The notes below the pieces were generated by a model. It worked only from the letters and a program-made list of their open reading frames with translations. It was not told the origin of the DNA and made no database searches. Made by a program: the position numbers and the translations under genes. Of a stretch of DNA of 64,000 nucleotides, positions 7,828-16,186 are shown piece by piece. This stretch comes from Streptomyces griseocarneus (GTDB lineage: Bacteria > Actinomycetota > Actinomycetes > Streptomycetales > Streptomycetaceae). The first letter of the stretch is position 1. The number at the start of each line of letters is the position of its first letter. The DNA lies in NCBI GenBank assembly GCA_003674045.1, contig PENC01000024.1, positions 62,001 to 126,000 on the forward strand, in the 5' to 3' direction.

Positions 7828-9234
7828 ATGACAGCACACACGTCCGGCCCGGGTCCCGGGGCCCGGGCCTCCGCGCTCGAAGGGCTGGTCGTCAACCGCT
7901 CGGCCACCCCCGGCGTCCTGCGACGGCTGATGGCCCTGCCGGACCTCACCGAAGAGATCGCCTGGAGCAGCCCCCGCATCGACACCGGCCTCGCGGATGC
8001 CCTGCTGGGCCTCGCCGATCCCGATGTCGACGAGGCCCTGGCGATGAACGAGACGCTCCCCGCGGACGTACTCGGCCGCCTGGCCCGGCACCCCTCGCCG
8101 GACGTCCGGTGCCATGTGCCGCGTGCCGGGCTCGACGCGGACGTCGCGGAACTGCTGGTCCGCGATCCCGAGGCACGGGTGCGTGCGGCCGTCGCCCGCC
8201 ACACCGGACAGCACGCGCTCGCCGCGCTCCTGGCGGACGACCCCGACACCACCGTGCGGGAGGCCCTCGCCTCACGGGCGGGCACCCTGCCGCGCGAACT
8301 GGCCGGACGCCTGCTCACCGACGAAGCGCCCTCGGTCCGCGCCGCCGTCCTCCGGCCCGGCGGGGCCGTCCCGCCACGGGAGCTGCACGACCGGCTGCTG
8401 GCCGACCCGGCCACCCGGGCGCTCGCCGTCCCTCATCTGGCGCCTGCCCCGGACCTGGCACTGCGCCTGGCCGCCGACCCGGACCCCGGGGTACGGGCCG
8501 CTCTGGCCGGATGTCCCGCCCTGCCGGACGAGGTTCAGGCCCTGCTGGAAGCCGACCGCGACGGGTTCGTCCGCTACGAGGTGCTGTTCAGCCGCTGGCT
8601 GCCGGACGAGCGCCGGATACGGCACCTGGCCCGGATCGAGGAGGACGACCGGGCGGGCGACAAGGGGGCCGGTGACGCCCGGTACTTGCTCGGTATGACC
8701 ACGAACGGGCAGGGGCCCCGGTGGATGCGCGAGGCCCCGGCCGAGGAATGCCTGCGCCACTTGGACTCCTCTCTGCCGCAGCTGCGCCGTGCCGCCGCGG
8801 CGACGGCCGGCCTGTTGCACCCGGCTGTCGCCGAACGCGCGCGCTCGCACGACGACGCGGAGGTGCGCCGGCTCGCACGCCCGGGTGCCACGGCGGCCCG
8901 GTCGCTGGCGTTCGGGCTGCCGGTGCTGGACCTCGTCCGTATGGAACGCCGGGCCTGCCTCGAACTGGCGTACTCCGAGGACCCCTTGGAACGGGCGTAC
9001 GCCGCCGGAGCCCCCGGCCTGCCCGTGGAGCTCGTCGAGCGGCTCGCCGGTGACGCGCACAAGACCGTCCGCGTGTCGGCGGCCCTCAACCCGGGCCTCC
9101 CGGTGCGCTGTCTGCCCGCTCTGCTGGCCGACCCCTCCGACTGTGTCGCGGAGGCCGCCGGTGCCTCGCCCGTCCTGCCCGTCCCGTGGATGCACGCACT
9201 GCTGGACCGTCACGGGGTGCCGGGCGGCGTCTAG
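7828..9234 (+). CDS. Leucine-rich-repeat-variant (LRV/HEAT-like) repeat protein
   Basis: A 468-residue soluble protein built almost entirely of helical repeats of about 24 residues. Units such as LARHPSPDVRCHVPRAG, LVRDPEARVRAAVARHTG, LADDPDTTVREALASRAG and LAADPDPGVRAALAGC follow the LRV pattern Lax-DPdxxVRxaVAxnp. Repeats run over roughly residues 60-250 and 330-460. Such proteins are usually binding scaffolds, and no enzymatic motif is seen. The ATG at 7828 has AGGA 9-12 nt upstream. Its TAG stop overlaps head-on with the stop of the NmrA-like gene at 9231. Confidence 0.75.
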   Translation: MTAHTSGPGPGARASALEGLVVNRSATPGVLRRLMALPDLTEEIAWSSPRIDTGLADALLGLADPDVDEALAMNETLPADVLGRLARHPSPDVRCHVPRAGLDADVAELLVRDPEARVRAAVARHTGQHALAALLADDPDTTVREALASRAGTLPRELAGRLLTDEAPSVRAAVLRPGGAVPPRELHDRLLADPATRALAVPHLAPAPDLALRLAADPDPGVRAALAGCPALPDEVQALLEADRDGFVRYEVLFSRWLPDERRIRHLARIEEDDRAGDKGAGDARYLLGMTTNGQGPRWMREAPAEECLRHLDSSLPQLRRAAAATAGLLHPAVAERARSHDDAEVRRLARPGATAARSLAFGLPVLDLVRMERRACLELAYSEDPLERAYAAGAPGLPVELVERLAGDAHKTVRVSAALNPGLPVRCLPALLADPSDCVAEAAGASPVLPVPWMHALLDRHGVPGGV

Positions 9235-10151
9235 GAACGGAGGAGCTCCGGCGTCTCCCCGACGAAGGCGTCGAAGCCGAGCGGGGGCCGTCCCAGCAGG
9301 TCGGCGACGTCGTTCGTGGCCCGGTCGTACCGGTTCTCGTGGTGCAGCCGGGCCATCGTCGCGATGTGCTCGAACACGTGGGGAGGAAGGTCCAGCTTCC
9401 TCAGGTCGCCCTCCAGCCACTCCTCGTACGGCACGTCGACATAGGTGACGGGGCGTCCCAGGGCCGCCGAGAACTCGGCCGCGATCGCCGTCATGTCCCG
9501 GGAGCGCGCCCCCGTCAGTTCGTACACCCGGCCGGTGGGCGGGGCCGGGGCGAGCAGGAGGCGGGTGACGACGTCCGCGACGTCGCGCGCGGAGACCGGG
9601 GAGGTCCGGGCGGAGCCGAACGGCAGGCGGAGCGTGCCGTCCCGCAGGATCGAGGCGACGGCGATCCGTCCGAAGAGCGGGTTCTCCATGAACACGGTGG
9701 GCCGGACGTGGACGACCGGCACCCCCGACCAGTCGAGGACCTGTTCGGCGAGCCAGTGCAGACGCTGCTGGCGGGACTCGGCGGCGCTGCCGAGGTCCAT
9801 CTGCGAGACCGTCATCTGCGAGATGTTCACCAGCAGGTCGAGGGCGCAGCTCTCGCGGGCCGCCGCGGCGAAGGTCGTGGCGGCCTCCAGGTAGGCGGGC
9901 GAGACGCTCATGCCGAAGTAGGCGCGGCGGCAGCCCTCCAGCGCGTGCGCGACCTCGGCGCCGCGGGCGAGGTCGCCGACGACCACGTCCACGTCCTCCA
10001 GGGCGCGCAGGGCGACGGCCCGTTCGTCGTCGTGGTGCACCAGGGCCCGGACCGGAACTCCCGCGGCGCGCAGCCGGTCGACGACGGTTCTGCCGACTCC
10101 CCCGACGCCACCGCCGGCGCCGGTCACGAGGACGGTTGCTCGGTCCTTCAC
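9231..10151 (-). CDS. NmrA-like NAD(P)-binding protein (atypical SDR)
   Basis: A 306-residue Rossmann-fold protein of the NmrA/atypical short-chain dehydrogenase group. It begins VLVTGAGGGVGGVGRTVVDRLRAAG, a TGxxGxxG-type nucleotide motif with extra glycines, and lacks the YxxxK catalytic pair of classical SDRs. The region VHVRPTVFMENPLF and the C-terminal PVTYVDVPYEEWLEG are typical of NmrA/NAD(P)H-quinone reductase-like members. The GTG at 10151 is preceded by AGGAGG. It could be a reductase or a redox-sensing protein; the substrate is unknown. Confidence 0.8.
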   Translation of the reverse strand: MKDRATVLVTGAGGGVGGVGRTVVDRLRAAGVPVRALVHHDDERAVALRALEDVDVVVGDLARGAEVAHALEGCRRAYFGMSVSPAYLEAATTFAAAARESCALDLLVNISQMTVSQMDLGSAAESRQQRLHWLAEQVLDWSGVPVVHVRPTVFMENPLFGRIAVASILRDGTLRLPFGSARTSPVSARDVADVVTRLLLAPAPPTGRVYELTGARSRDMTAIAAEFSAALGRPVTYVDVPYEEWLEGDLRKLDLPPHVFEHIATMARLHHENRYDRATNDVADLLGRPPLGFDAFVGETPELLRS

Positions 10152-10244
10152 GCTGATCGCCTCCTGCCTGCGGACGGGCACACGGGGTTCACACTCCCCA
10201 CCGTGGGCTCCCGTACACGCCGGCTCACCCTCCGGCCGGAGGGC

Positions 10245-11240
10245 TCAGTACGGCGTTCCGTCGACGAGATCGGTCCGGACGGTGGACTCGATGCCGTCGA
10301 GGACACCGGTGTCCTGGACGATCAGGCCGAGCTCGCGGTTGTTGTTGAGCGAGTTGTCGGAGAAGTTCTCGGACCCGGCGAAGACCTTGGCGGTGGGGGT
10401 GCCGTAGTCGGCGACGATCGCCTTGGCGTGGATGTAGCGGCCCTCGGTGGAGGAGAAGGTCACCACCGTGCCACCGGCCTGCTTGACCTGGTCGAAGTAG
10501 CTGCCGTACTTGTCGGGGTTCATGCCGACGACCCGGACGGTGACACCGCGCCCCTCGGCCGCCGCCACCGCGTCCACGAGGGTGCTGTCCCCGAACTCCA
10601 GCTCCTCCAGGTCCAGCGAGTGCCGGGCGCCGTTGATCAGGTCCAGCAGGCGCTGCTCCGAGTCGGTGGGCGACCAGACCAGGCTGTCGCCGTCGGACGG
10701 GGTGACGGGCGCCTTGGCGTAGTCCGCGTCGAAGACCTTCTCTATGGCGGCGACGTCGGCGGAGTCGCTGTCGAAAACGCCGTAGTCGCGGCTGGTGGCG
10801 TAGTACGTGGCGTCCAGGTTCCCGGTGAGGATCAGTGAGGTGGCGCCGTCCACGGTGACGGTCTTCTGGTGGGTGTAGACGAAGTCGGACGAGGAGTACA
10901 CCACGCCGGCGCCGGCGGCTCTGAGCGCGTCGTAGGCGGCTCCGTTGACGCCGGTGTGCTTGCCGTCGAGGACGACGCGGACCTTGACTCCGGCCTTCTG
11001 GCGGTCCACCAGGGCGCCGACGGCCGCGGTGTCGCGCAGTTCGTACATGGTCACGTCCACCGATGCGGTGGCGGAGCGGATGAAGTCGTCGACCGCGGCG
11101 TGGTCCTGGTCGGGGAAGACCAGCAGGCGGGTGGTGGGGGCGGCGTGGGCCGCGGCGGGCGCGGCCAGGGCGGACGCCGCGGTCAGCAGCAGCGCGCTTG
11201 CCGACAGGACGGCCTGACGTGCGGTGAGGTGCGCGGGCAT
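10245..11240 (-). CDS. Secreted phospholipase D-like protein with two HKD motifs
   Basis: A 331-residue exported protein. The Sec signal peptide (residues 1-34) ends at AAHAA. Two HKD motifs are present: H124QK126...D131 in YTHQKTVTVD, and H271AK273...D278 in YIHAKAIVAD, each followed by a Gly/Asn-rich strand (LTGNLD, FAGSENFS), as in PLD, cardiolipin synthase and Nuc-type endonucleases. The protein is shorter than classical Streptomyces PLD (about 500 residues), so the substrate may be phospholipid or nucleic acid. It is monocistronic. An inverted repeat CTTGGC-N8-GCCAAG at 11354-11373 lies in its upstream region and could be an operator. Confidence 0.85.
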   Translation of the reverse strand: MPAHLTARQAVLSASALLLTAASALAAPAAAHAAPTTRLLVFPDQDHAAVDDFIRSATASVDVTMYELRDTAAVGALVDRQKAGVKVRVVLDGKHTGVNGAAYDALRAAGAGVVYSSSDFVYTHQKTVTVDGATSLILTGNLDATYYATSRDYGVFDSDSADVAAIEKVFDADYAKAPVTPSDGDSLVWSPTDSEQRLLDLINGARHSLDLEELEFGDSTLVDAVAAAEGRGVTVRVVGMNPDKYGSYFDQVKQAGGTVVTFSSTEGRYIHAKAIVADYGTPTAKVFAGSENFSDNSLNNNRELGLIVQDTGVLDGIESTVRTDLVDGTPY

Positions 11241-11413
11241 TCCGGACTCCGGTCGTGTGCGGGGGCATGGGGGGGTTCACGGGGCGCCCGGGGGCGCGCC
11301 GGGCCCATGATGCGACCGGCGGAATTTACGCGGGTAGACACCGGAGGTGAATTCTTGGCATAGACACGCCAAGCCCTTACTCCGGAGCATCTCGAACGCC
11401 TCGGCGTCACAGA

Positions 11414-11452
11414 AGGCCGGGCGGAAGCGGCAGCACCGCCTCCGCCCGGCCT
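11414..11452 (-). terminator. Terminator of the kynurenine/prenylation operon
   Basis: A 12-bp perfect stem (11414-11425 with 11441-11452) is extended inward by four more pairs (GCGG/CCGC) past a single mismatch around loop CAGCA. It lies 28 nt after the stop of the last gene of the ten-gene operon. Confidence 0.75.
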
Positions 11453-11479
11453 CCCGGACGCCGTCCCGCGTCGCTCACC

Positions 11480-11872
11480 TCATTCCGCCGCCACCCTTAC
11501 CCGCTGCGTCTCCACGCCCGCCCCGGGAGCCGCGAGCTTCAGCTGGCGGACGAGCATGAAGAGGGGGAAGCTGACGGCCAGGGCCAGCAGCGGGGCGCCG
11601 ATGATGTAGGCCCAGACGAAGCGGATGCGGTGCCGCCGCGCCTCGGAGATCATGAAGCCCGCCAGGGCGATCCATACGAGGGTCAGGTCCGCGTAGACGA
11701 ACTTGGTCGCCAGGTTCGTCGTCGCGTCGCGCAGGAAGTCCCCGATGACGCCGGACGTGCCGCCGTCGCTGTGGCCCACGATGAAGTCGACGGCCATCCA
11801 CCCCATGGCCACGAAGCCGACGACGGTGTACAGCCCGTAGAACACGCACAGGGCGCGGTCCCTCGCCCCCAT
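11480..11872 (-). CDS. DUF2834 family membrane protein
   Basis: A 130-residue protein with about four membrane helices (LCVFYGLYTVVGFVAMGWMAV, FVYADLTLVWIALAGFMIS, FVWAYIIGAPLLALAVSFPLF). The middle segment (TKFVYADLTLVWIALAGFMISEARRHRIR) and the ending SFPLFMLVRQLK match DUF2834, whose function is unknown. Its ATG lies one nucleotide after the stop of the flavin monooxygenase, so it is translationally coupled and the last gene of the operon. It may support a membrane-bound or lipophilic step of the pathway; that is inference from position only. Confidence 0.75.
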   Translation of the reverse strand: MGARDRALCVFYGLYTVVGFVAMGWMAVDFIVGHSDGGTSGVIGDFLRDATTNLATKFVYADLTLVWIALAGFMISEARRHRIRFVWAYIIGAPLLALAVSFPLFMLVRQLKLAAPGAGVETQRVRVAAE

Positions 11873-11873
11873 C

Positions 11874-13391
11874 TCATCGAGTCGTCGTGCCACGGCGGTC
11901 TCCGGGTGCGTAGGTGAAGCGGTAGTCGTCGAGGTCGAAGTGCCGGGCGCGCCAGGCGGCCTCGTAGGTCGTGGCGGGCCGGACGGCCGGGGCGTCCCCG
12001 CGCTCGTCGAAGTAGTAGCTGTTGGAGCCCGCGCACCTGTCGTTGGCGAAGATGGTGTTGCGCTGCCGCCGCAGCATCTTCGCGAACGACCTGTCGTGCT
12101 GCTCCGGGCGGATCGCCGCCTCCGTGGCGCGTCGCCGCCGGGCCTCCCGGATGACCCGGACGGCGTGGGTGACCTGGTAGTCGATCGCACCGAACCAGGA
12201 ACCGCCGGTGAAGGAGTACGGGCCGACGATGAACCAGAGGTTCGGGTAGCCCTTGACCGAGCTGCCCTCGTAGGCCTGGAAGCGTTCGGTCCGCCAGAAC
12301 TCCTTGAGGTCGCGGCCGCCGGGCCCGTGCATCGGGAAGGGCGGCAGGTTCTCCAGGACCTCGAAGCCGGTGGCCAGCACCAGCACGTCGAGGTCGTGCT
12401 CGCTGCCGTCCGCCGTGCGGATGCCGGTCTCGGTGATCTCCTCGATGCCGTCGGTGACGAGGTCGACGTTGCCGCGGGTGAACGTGCGCCAGTAGCCCTT
12501 GGCGAGCGACGGCCGCTTGCAGCCCAGCGCGTACGAGGGGGTCAGCTTCTCCATCAGGGCCCGGTCGCCCTTGACCTGGCTGCGCAGGTAGCGCCGCGAC
12601 AGGGCCTCCCCGCCCTTGACCAGGAAGGGGAACTGCCGGTTGTGCGTCATGGCGATGACGAAACTGATCTCCGTCGTGGCGTCCGTGACCGCCCGGACGG
12701 CCCGCTGGGTGAGCGGAGCGGCCTCGAAGACCCGCCGGACGGCCTCGGGCAGCGCGAAGTCGAGCTTCGGGAGCAGCCAGATCGGGGTGCGCTGGTAGAC
12801 GCGGAGCCGCTCCACCCGGGGGGCGATCCGCGGTACCACCTGCACGGCCGAGGCACCGGTGCCGATCAGTCCCACCCGGCGGCCGTCCAGGTCCAGGGAC
12901 GGGTCCCATTCCGCCGTGTGCACGACGTCGCCCTTGAAGCGGTCCAGTCCCTCGATGGCGGGCGCCTTCGGCTTGGTGAGCCAGCCGGTGGCGCAGATGA
13001 CGAAGCGCGCCGTCGTCTCGGTGCCGTCGCCCAGGGCGATCCGCCACAGGTGCTCCGCCGTGTCGTACGTGGTGCGCAGGACCTCGGTGTTCAGGCGGAG
13101 GTGGGGCCGGATGCCGTACTTGTGGACGCAGTGGTCCGCGTACGCCTTCAGCTCCTCCCCGGGCGGGAAGGCGCGGGACCACGTCGGGACCGGTTCGAAG
13201 GCGTAGGAGTAGGAGAACGCGGAGATGTCCACGGCGACGCCGGGATAGCGGTTGGCGTGCCAGGTGCCGCCGACGTCGTCCTGCCGGTCGAGGACCACGA
13301 AGTCCTCGATGCCCGCGCGGCGCAGTTCGATCGCCGCTCCTATGCCCGCGAACCCGGCGCCGACGACCACGACTTCGTGATCCGGTGTCAT
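11874..13391 (-). CDS. Flavin-containing monooxygenase, Baeyer-Villiger type
   Basis: A 505-residue FAD/NADPH enzyme. FAD is bound by VVVVGAGFAGIGAAIELRRAG (residues 6-26) and NADPH by a second Rossmann motif, VGLIGTGASAVQVV. Between them lies FKGDVVHTAEWD, which matches the Baeyer-Villiger fingerprint FxGxxxHTxxW. RYPGVAVDISAFSYSYAF is also typical of the class. The reaction would be oxygen insertion or heteroatom oxidation using NADPH and O2. It is placed in the kynurenine/prenyl operon after the prenyltransferase, so it probably acts late, on a prenylated intermediate. The start at 13391 has GGAGAGG about 6 nt upstream; an in-frame ATG at 13415 overlaps the upstream stop (ATGA). Confidence 0.85.
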   Translation of the reverse strand: MTPDHEVVVVGAGFAGIGAAIELRRAGIEDFVVLDRQDDVGGTWHANRYPGVAVDISAFSYSYAFEPVPTWSRAFPPGEELKAYADHCVHKYGIRPHLRLNTEVLRTTYDTAEHLWRIALGDGTETTARFVICATGWLTKPKAPAIEGLDRFKGDVVHTAEWDPSLDLDGRRVGLIGTGASAVQVVPRIAPRVERLRVYQRTPIWLLPKLDFALPEAVRRVFEAAPLTQRAVRAVTDATTEISFVIAMTHNRQFPFLVKGGEALSRRYLRSQVKGDRALMEKLTPSYALGCKRPSLAKGYWRTFTRGNVDLVTDGIEEITETGIRTADGSEHDLDVLVLATGFEVLENLPPFPMHGPGGRDLKEFWRTERFQAYEGSSVKGYPNLWFIVGPYSFTGGSWFGAIDYQVTHAVRVIREARRRRATEAAIRPEQHDRSFAKMLRRQRNTIFANDRCAGSNSYYFDERGDAPAVRPATTYEAAWRARHFDLDDYRFTYAPGDRRGTTTR

Positions 13392-13411
13392 GGGTGTCCT
13401 CTCCCGGGCGG

Positions 13412-14305
13412 TCATACGGCCAGGCCGATCGCGAACAGGGTCCCGAAGGCGAAGATCAGCAGGCAGGTGCCTTCCAGGGCCGCGATCAGGTCGGTCCCGC
13501 GCGCCCCGCTCAGCACGCGGCGCAGCGGCGCGACGGCGAACGGGAGGGCGGCGAGCACGAGGAGCGTCCAGGGGCGGTCCGGGGCCAGGGCCAGGGCCGA
13601 GGCGAAGGCGACGCCGACGATGCCCGTGTAGAGGGCGCGGGTGCGCGGCTCGCCCAGCCGCACCGCCAGGGTGATCTTCCCTGCCGCGGCGTCGGTCTCG
13701 ATGTCGCGGAGGTTGTTGGTCACCAGCAGCGCGCAGCAGAGCAGGCCCGCGGGGACCGAGGCCGCGAGGGCGAGCCAGGGCACATGGCCGAGCTGTACGC
13801 CGGCCGTGGCGCACACGAAGATCAGGCCGTGGTGGATGAAGACGCTGACCTCGCCGAGCCCGCGGTAGCCGTAGGGCTTGGAGCCGCCGGTGTAGTACCA
13901 GCCGCCGAGTCCGCAGAACACGGTGACCGCGATCATCCACCAGGAGACCGTCGCGGCCAGGATCAATCCGGCCGCGGCCATCACGGCGTAGCAGACCATG
14001 CCGACGCGCAGGACCTGCCGGGGCGAGACCTGTCCGGAGCCGACGAGGCGGACGGGGCCGACCCGGTTGCTGTCGGTTCCCCGGACGCCGTCGCTGTAGT
14101 CGTTGCAGAAGTTCGTGCCGATGACGAAGCCGAGCAGGAACAGCACGGTCAGTACGGCGCGCCACCAGTCGATCGAGCCGAGCGAGTGGGCGATCGCCAG
14201 TCCGGTCACGAGCGGTGCCCAGGTCGCGGGCATGGTCTTCGGCCGGGCGCCGACCCACAGGTCCCGCGGCGTGATCCGCACCGGCGGTTGCCGAGTGGCC
14301 GTCAC
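13412..14305 (-). CDS. UbiA-superfamily prenyltransferase, MenA type
   Basis: A 297-residue membrane prenyltransferase with 8-9 helices. The first metal/diphosphate site is NDYSDGVRGTD (68-78), followed by NRVGPVRLVGSGQVSPRQV. The second is TNNLRDIETDAAAGKITLAVRLG. Both closely follow 1,4-dihydroxy-2-naphthoate polyprenyltransferase (MenA) rather than UbiA or chlorophyll synthases. MenA replaces an ortho carboxylate of its aromatic acceptor with a prenyl chain. Here the neighbours supply anthranilate-type acids, so the acceptor is inferred to be an anthranilate or hydroxyanthranilate. Its GTG overlaps the upstream methyltransferase stop (GTGA). It could still be a housekeeping MenA, but its embedding in this operon argues against that. 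Confidence 0.88.
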   Translation of the reverse strand: MTATRQPPVRITPRDLWVGARPKTMPATWAPLVTGLAIAHSLGSIDWWRAVLTVLFLLGFVIGTNFCNDYSDGVRGTDSNRVGPVRLVGSGQVSPRQVLRVGMVCYAVMAAAGLILAATVSWWMIAVTVFCGLGGWYYTGGSKPYGYRGLGEVSVFIHHGLIFVCATAGVQLGHVPWLALAASVPAGLLCCALLVTNNLRDIETDAAAGKITLAVRLGEPRTRALYTGIVGVAFASALALAPDRPWTLLVLAALPFAVAPLRRVLSGARGTDLIAALEGTCLLIFAFGTLFAIGLAV

Positions 14306-15012
14306 CACTTCGTCCCCACCCCCAGGTACAGCAGGTCGGTGGACTTGACCGGCACCATGCGCACCTCGTCGAGGCGCCGGGCGAAGAAGCGCATCATGTC
14401 CCCGAAGTGCGGGCGCAGTCCGAGCAGCCGGAGCTCGACGCCCTGCGTCCGCGCGGCCCTGGTCAGCCGCTGCCGGTTGACGAAGAGGCGGTGGTCGTGG
14501 GTGCCGCGGGGCGGGTGGCCGGGGAAGGGGATGTTCTCGGCGAGGGTGATGGAGATCAGCCGGGCCATGGTGGTGTCGGCGATGGTGTCGACGACCAGGG
14601 TGCCCCCGGGGCGCAGTACCCGGCAGGCCTCCTTCACCACTCGGTAGGGGTCCGGTACGTGTTCGAGGCACTGGCCCGCCGTGACGACGTCGAACGACTC
14701 GTCGGCGAAGGGCAGGTCGGTGATGTCGGCCTGGACGACCTCGTCGAAGCCGTGGCGGCTCGCCTCTTCGAGGGACTTGGCCGACAGGTCCACGCCGACC
14801 GCGCGGTATCCCTTGGCGGTGGCGTGCGGGCCGAACAGGCCGCCGCCGCAGGCGATGTCCAGCAGGGAGGCGTCCTCGCCGCGGGCGGCGGGGACGAAGT
14901 CGGCGCGGGTGCGCGCGATCCAGCCCAGGGGGGCGAGTGGTCCTCGGGGGTCCCACCAGTCGTCGGCGAGACCGTCGTAATCAGTGATGAAGTCGCTTCG
15001 TATTGCTGTCAT
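14302..15012 (-). CDS. Class I SAM-dependent methyltransferase, UbiG-like
   Basis: A 236-residue Rossmann methyltransferase. Motif I is LLDIACGGGLFGPHAT, the acidic ribose contact is VGVDLS, and the post-I and motif II region reads DITDLPFADESFDVVTAGQCLEHVPDP. The region PGGTLVVDTIADTTMARLI and the overall length resemble UbiG (3-demethylubiquinone O-methyltransferase), including the N-terminal DYDGLADDWWDPRGPLAPLGWIAR, where UbiG has a similar AxxWWDxxGxxxPLHxxNPxR. This suggests O-methylation of a prenylated phenol. It overlaps the UbiA gene by 4 nt. ATG 15021 in frame is an alternative start. Confidence 0.85.
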   Translation of the reverse strand: MTAIRSDFITDYDGLADDWWDPRGPLAPLGWIARTRADFVPAARGEDASLLDIACGGGLFGPHATAKGYRAVGVDLSAKSLEEASRHGFDEVVQADITDLPFADESFDVVTAGQCLEHVPDPYRVVKEACRVLRPGGTLVVDTIADTTMARLISITLAENIPFPGHPPRGTHDHRLFVNRQRLTRAARTQGVELRLLGLRPHFGDMMRFFARRLDEVRMVPVKSTDLLYLGVGTKW

Positions 15013-15061
15013 GACCACCATCCGGAATATGGCGCGGGGCTAGGCCCGACAGAGTGCGGGG

Positions 15062-16120
15062 CTAGACCTGCTGGAGCTTCGGCATGACCTGCGTCGCGAA
15101 CAGTTCGAGGGAGCTGCGCGCGAGTTCCGGGTCGATGTCGGAGAAGTAGAACTGGATGCTGGCGGCGTCGAATCCACCGCACGCGGCGTGGTAGTCGAGC
15201 AGCATCCGGGTGATCTCGTCGGGCGAGCCGACGAGCGCGGAGCCGCGTTCGCGGAGACGGTCGAAGTCGTCCTTGCGCAGCTTTTCGATGAGCTTGTCGT
15301 AACCGGGGTAGTCGGTACTGCTGACCCCGGTGGTCCATTCGCTCGCGGCTTCGGCGAGCATCCGGAGATAGCGGTTGACGGGTTCCCGGGCGAGGGAGCG
15401 GGCCGTTTCGCCGTCGGGTGTGCAGAGCATGTGGAAGGCGAGCATCACACGGCCTTCGCCGGGGTGTCCGGCCTCCTTCCACGCGCGCCGGTAGACATCG
15501 AGATTCCTGCGGAGGGAATCGGGTACGACCGGCTGGGCCATGATGCCGTGGCCGAGTTCGCCGGCGCGCCGGAAGCTCTCCTCGGAGGACAGGGCGGCGA
15601 TCCACAGCGGCGGATGCGGGTGCTGCGTGGGCCGGGGCAGTGAGGTGGTCGGCGGAAAGCTGTGGAAGCGTCCCTGGTGGGTCACTTCCTCCTTCGACAG
15701 CAGATCCTGGACGACGCGTACGCCCTCGTCGAAACGGTCCCGGCTTTCGTTCATGTCGACGCCGAACCGCTGGAACTCGTGCGGGAGGAAGGCCCGCGCG
15801 AAGCCTATTTCGGCGCGTCCTTGCGAGATGGCGTCGAGCATGCCGATCTCGCCCGCCAGCTTGAGCGGGTGGTTGAAGGCGGGGAGCACCGCGCCGGTGA
15901 TGAGCTTGAGCCGACGGCTGCGCTGGGCCGCGGCCGAGAGGAAGACGATCGGGTTCGGGGAGTAGCCGCCGTACCGGCGGAAGTAGTGCTCGACGATCCG
16001 TACGTGGTGGAATCCGAGCCGGTCACCGAGTTCGGTGAAGTCCAGGCACTGTGCGAAGTACGAGGCGGCGTCACGGTCGCGTTCGTCGACGTCGGGGAAG
16101 AAGGCAAGGCCGATGTCCAT
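15062..16120 (-). CDS. LLM class flavin-dependent monooxygenase (luciferase-like)
   Basis: A 352-residue TIM-barrel flavoprotein. The N-terminal MDIGLAFFPDVDE, the EHYF motif (VEHYFRRYGG) and LGNPIV-like SPNPIVFLSAAAQRSRRLKLITGAVLPAFNHPLKLAGEIGMLD are diagnostic for the bacterial-luciferase family. The C-terminus contains VGSPDEITRMLLDYHA, the usual family GSPETV.e.l pattern. It would use reduced flavin and O2. In this operon it is a candidate ring hydroxylase for the anthranilate or prenylated intermediate, supplying the oxygen that the UbiG-like enzyme could methylate. AAGGG upstream of the ATG supports the start. Confidence 0.85.
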   Translation of the reverse strand: MDIGLAFFPDVDERDRDAASYFAQCLDFTELGDRLGFHHVRIVEHYFRRYGGYSPNPIVFLSAAAQRSRRLKLITGAVLPAFNHPLKLAGEIGMLDAISQGRAEIGFARAFLPHEFQRFGVDMNESRDRFDEGVRVVQDLLSKEEVTHQGRFHSFPPTTSLPRPTQHPHPPLWIAALSSEESFRRAGELGHGIMAQPVVPDSLRRNLDVYRRAWKEAGHPGEGRVMLAFHMLCTPDGETARSLAREPVNRYLRMLAEAASEWTTGVSSTDYPGYDKLIEKLRKDDFDRLRERGSALVGSPDEITRMLLDYHAACGGFDAASIQFYFSDIDPELARSSLELFATQVMPKLQQV

Positions 16121-16186
16121 GGGTGTCGCCCTTTCTTGAGGAGCCGGCGCTTCGTCGGGAAGGCGCCGCTGCGGGGGAAACGGCGC

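Noticed and set aside
11874..13391. Kynurenine 3-monooxygenase role for the flavin monooxygenase
   Set aside because: The protein has two Rossmann motifs and the FxGxxxHTxxW fingerprint of Baeyer-Villiger/FMO enzymes, not the single-domain aromatic hydroxylase pattern of kynurenine 3-monooxygenase.
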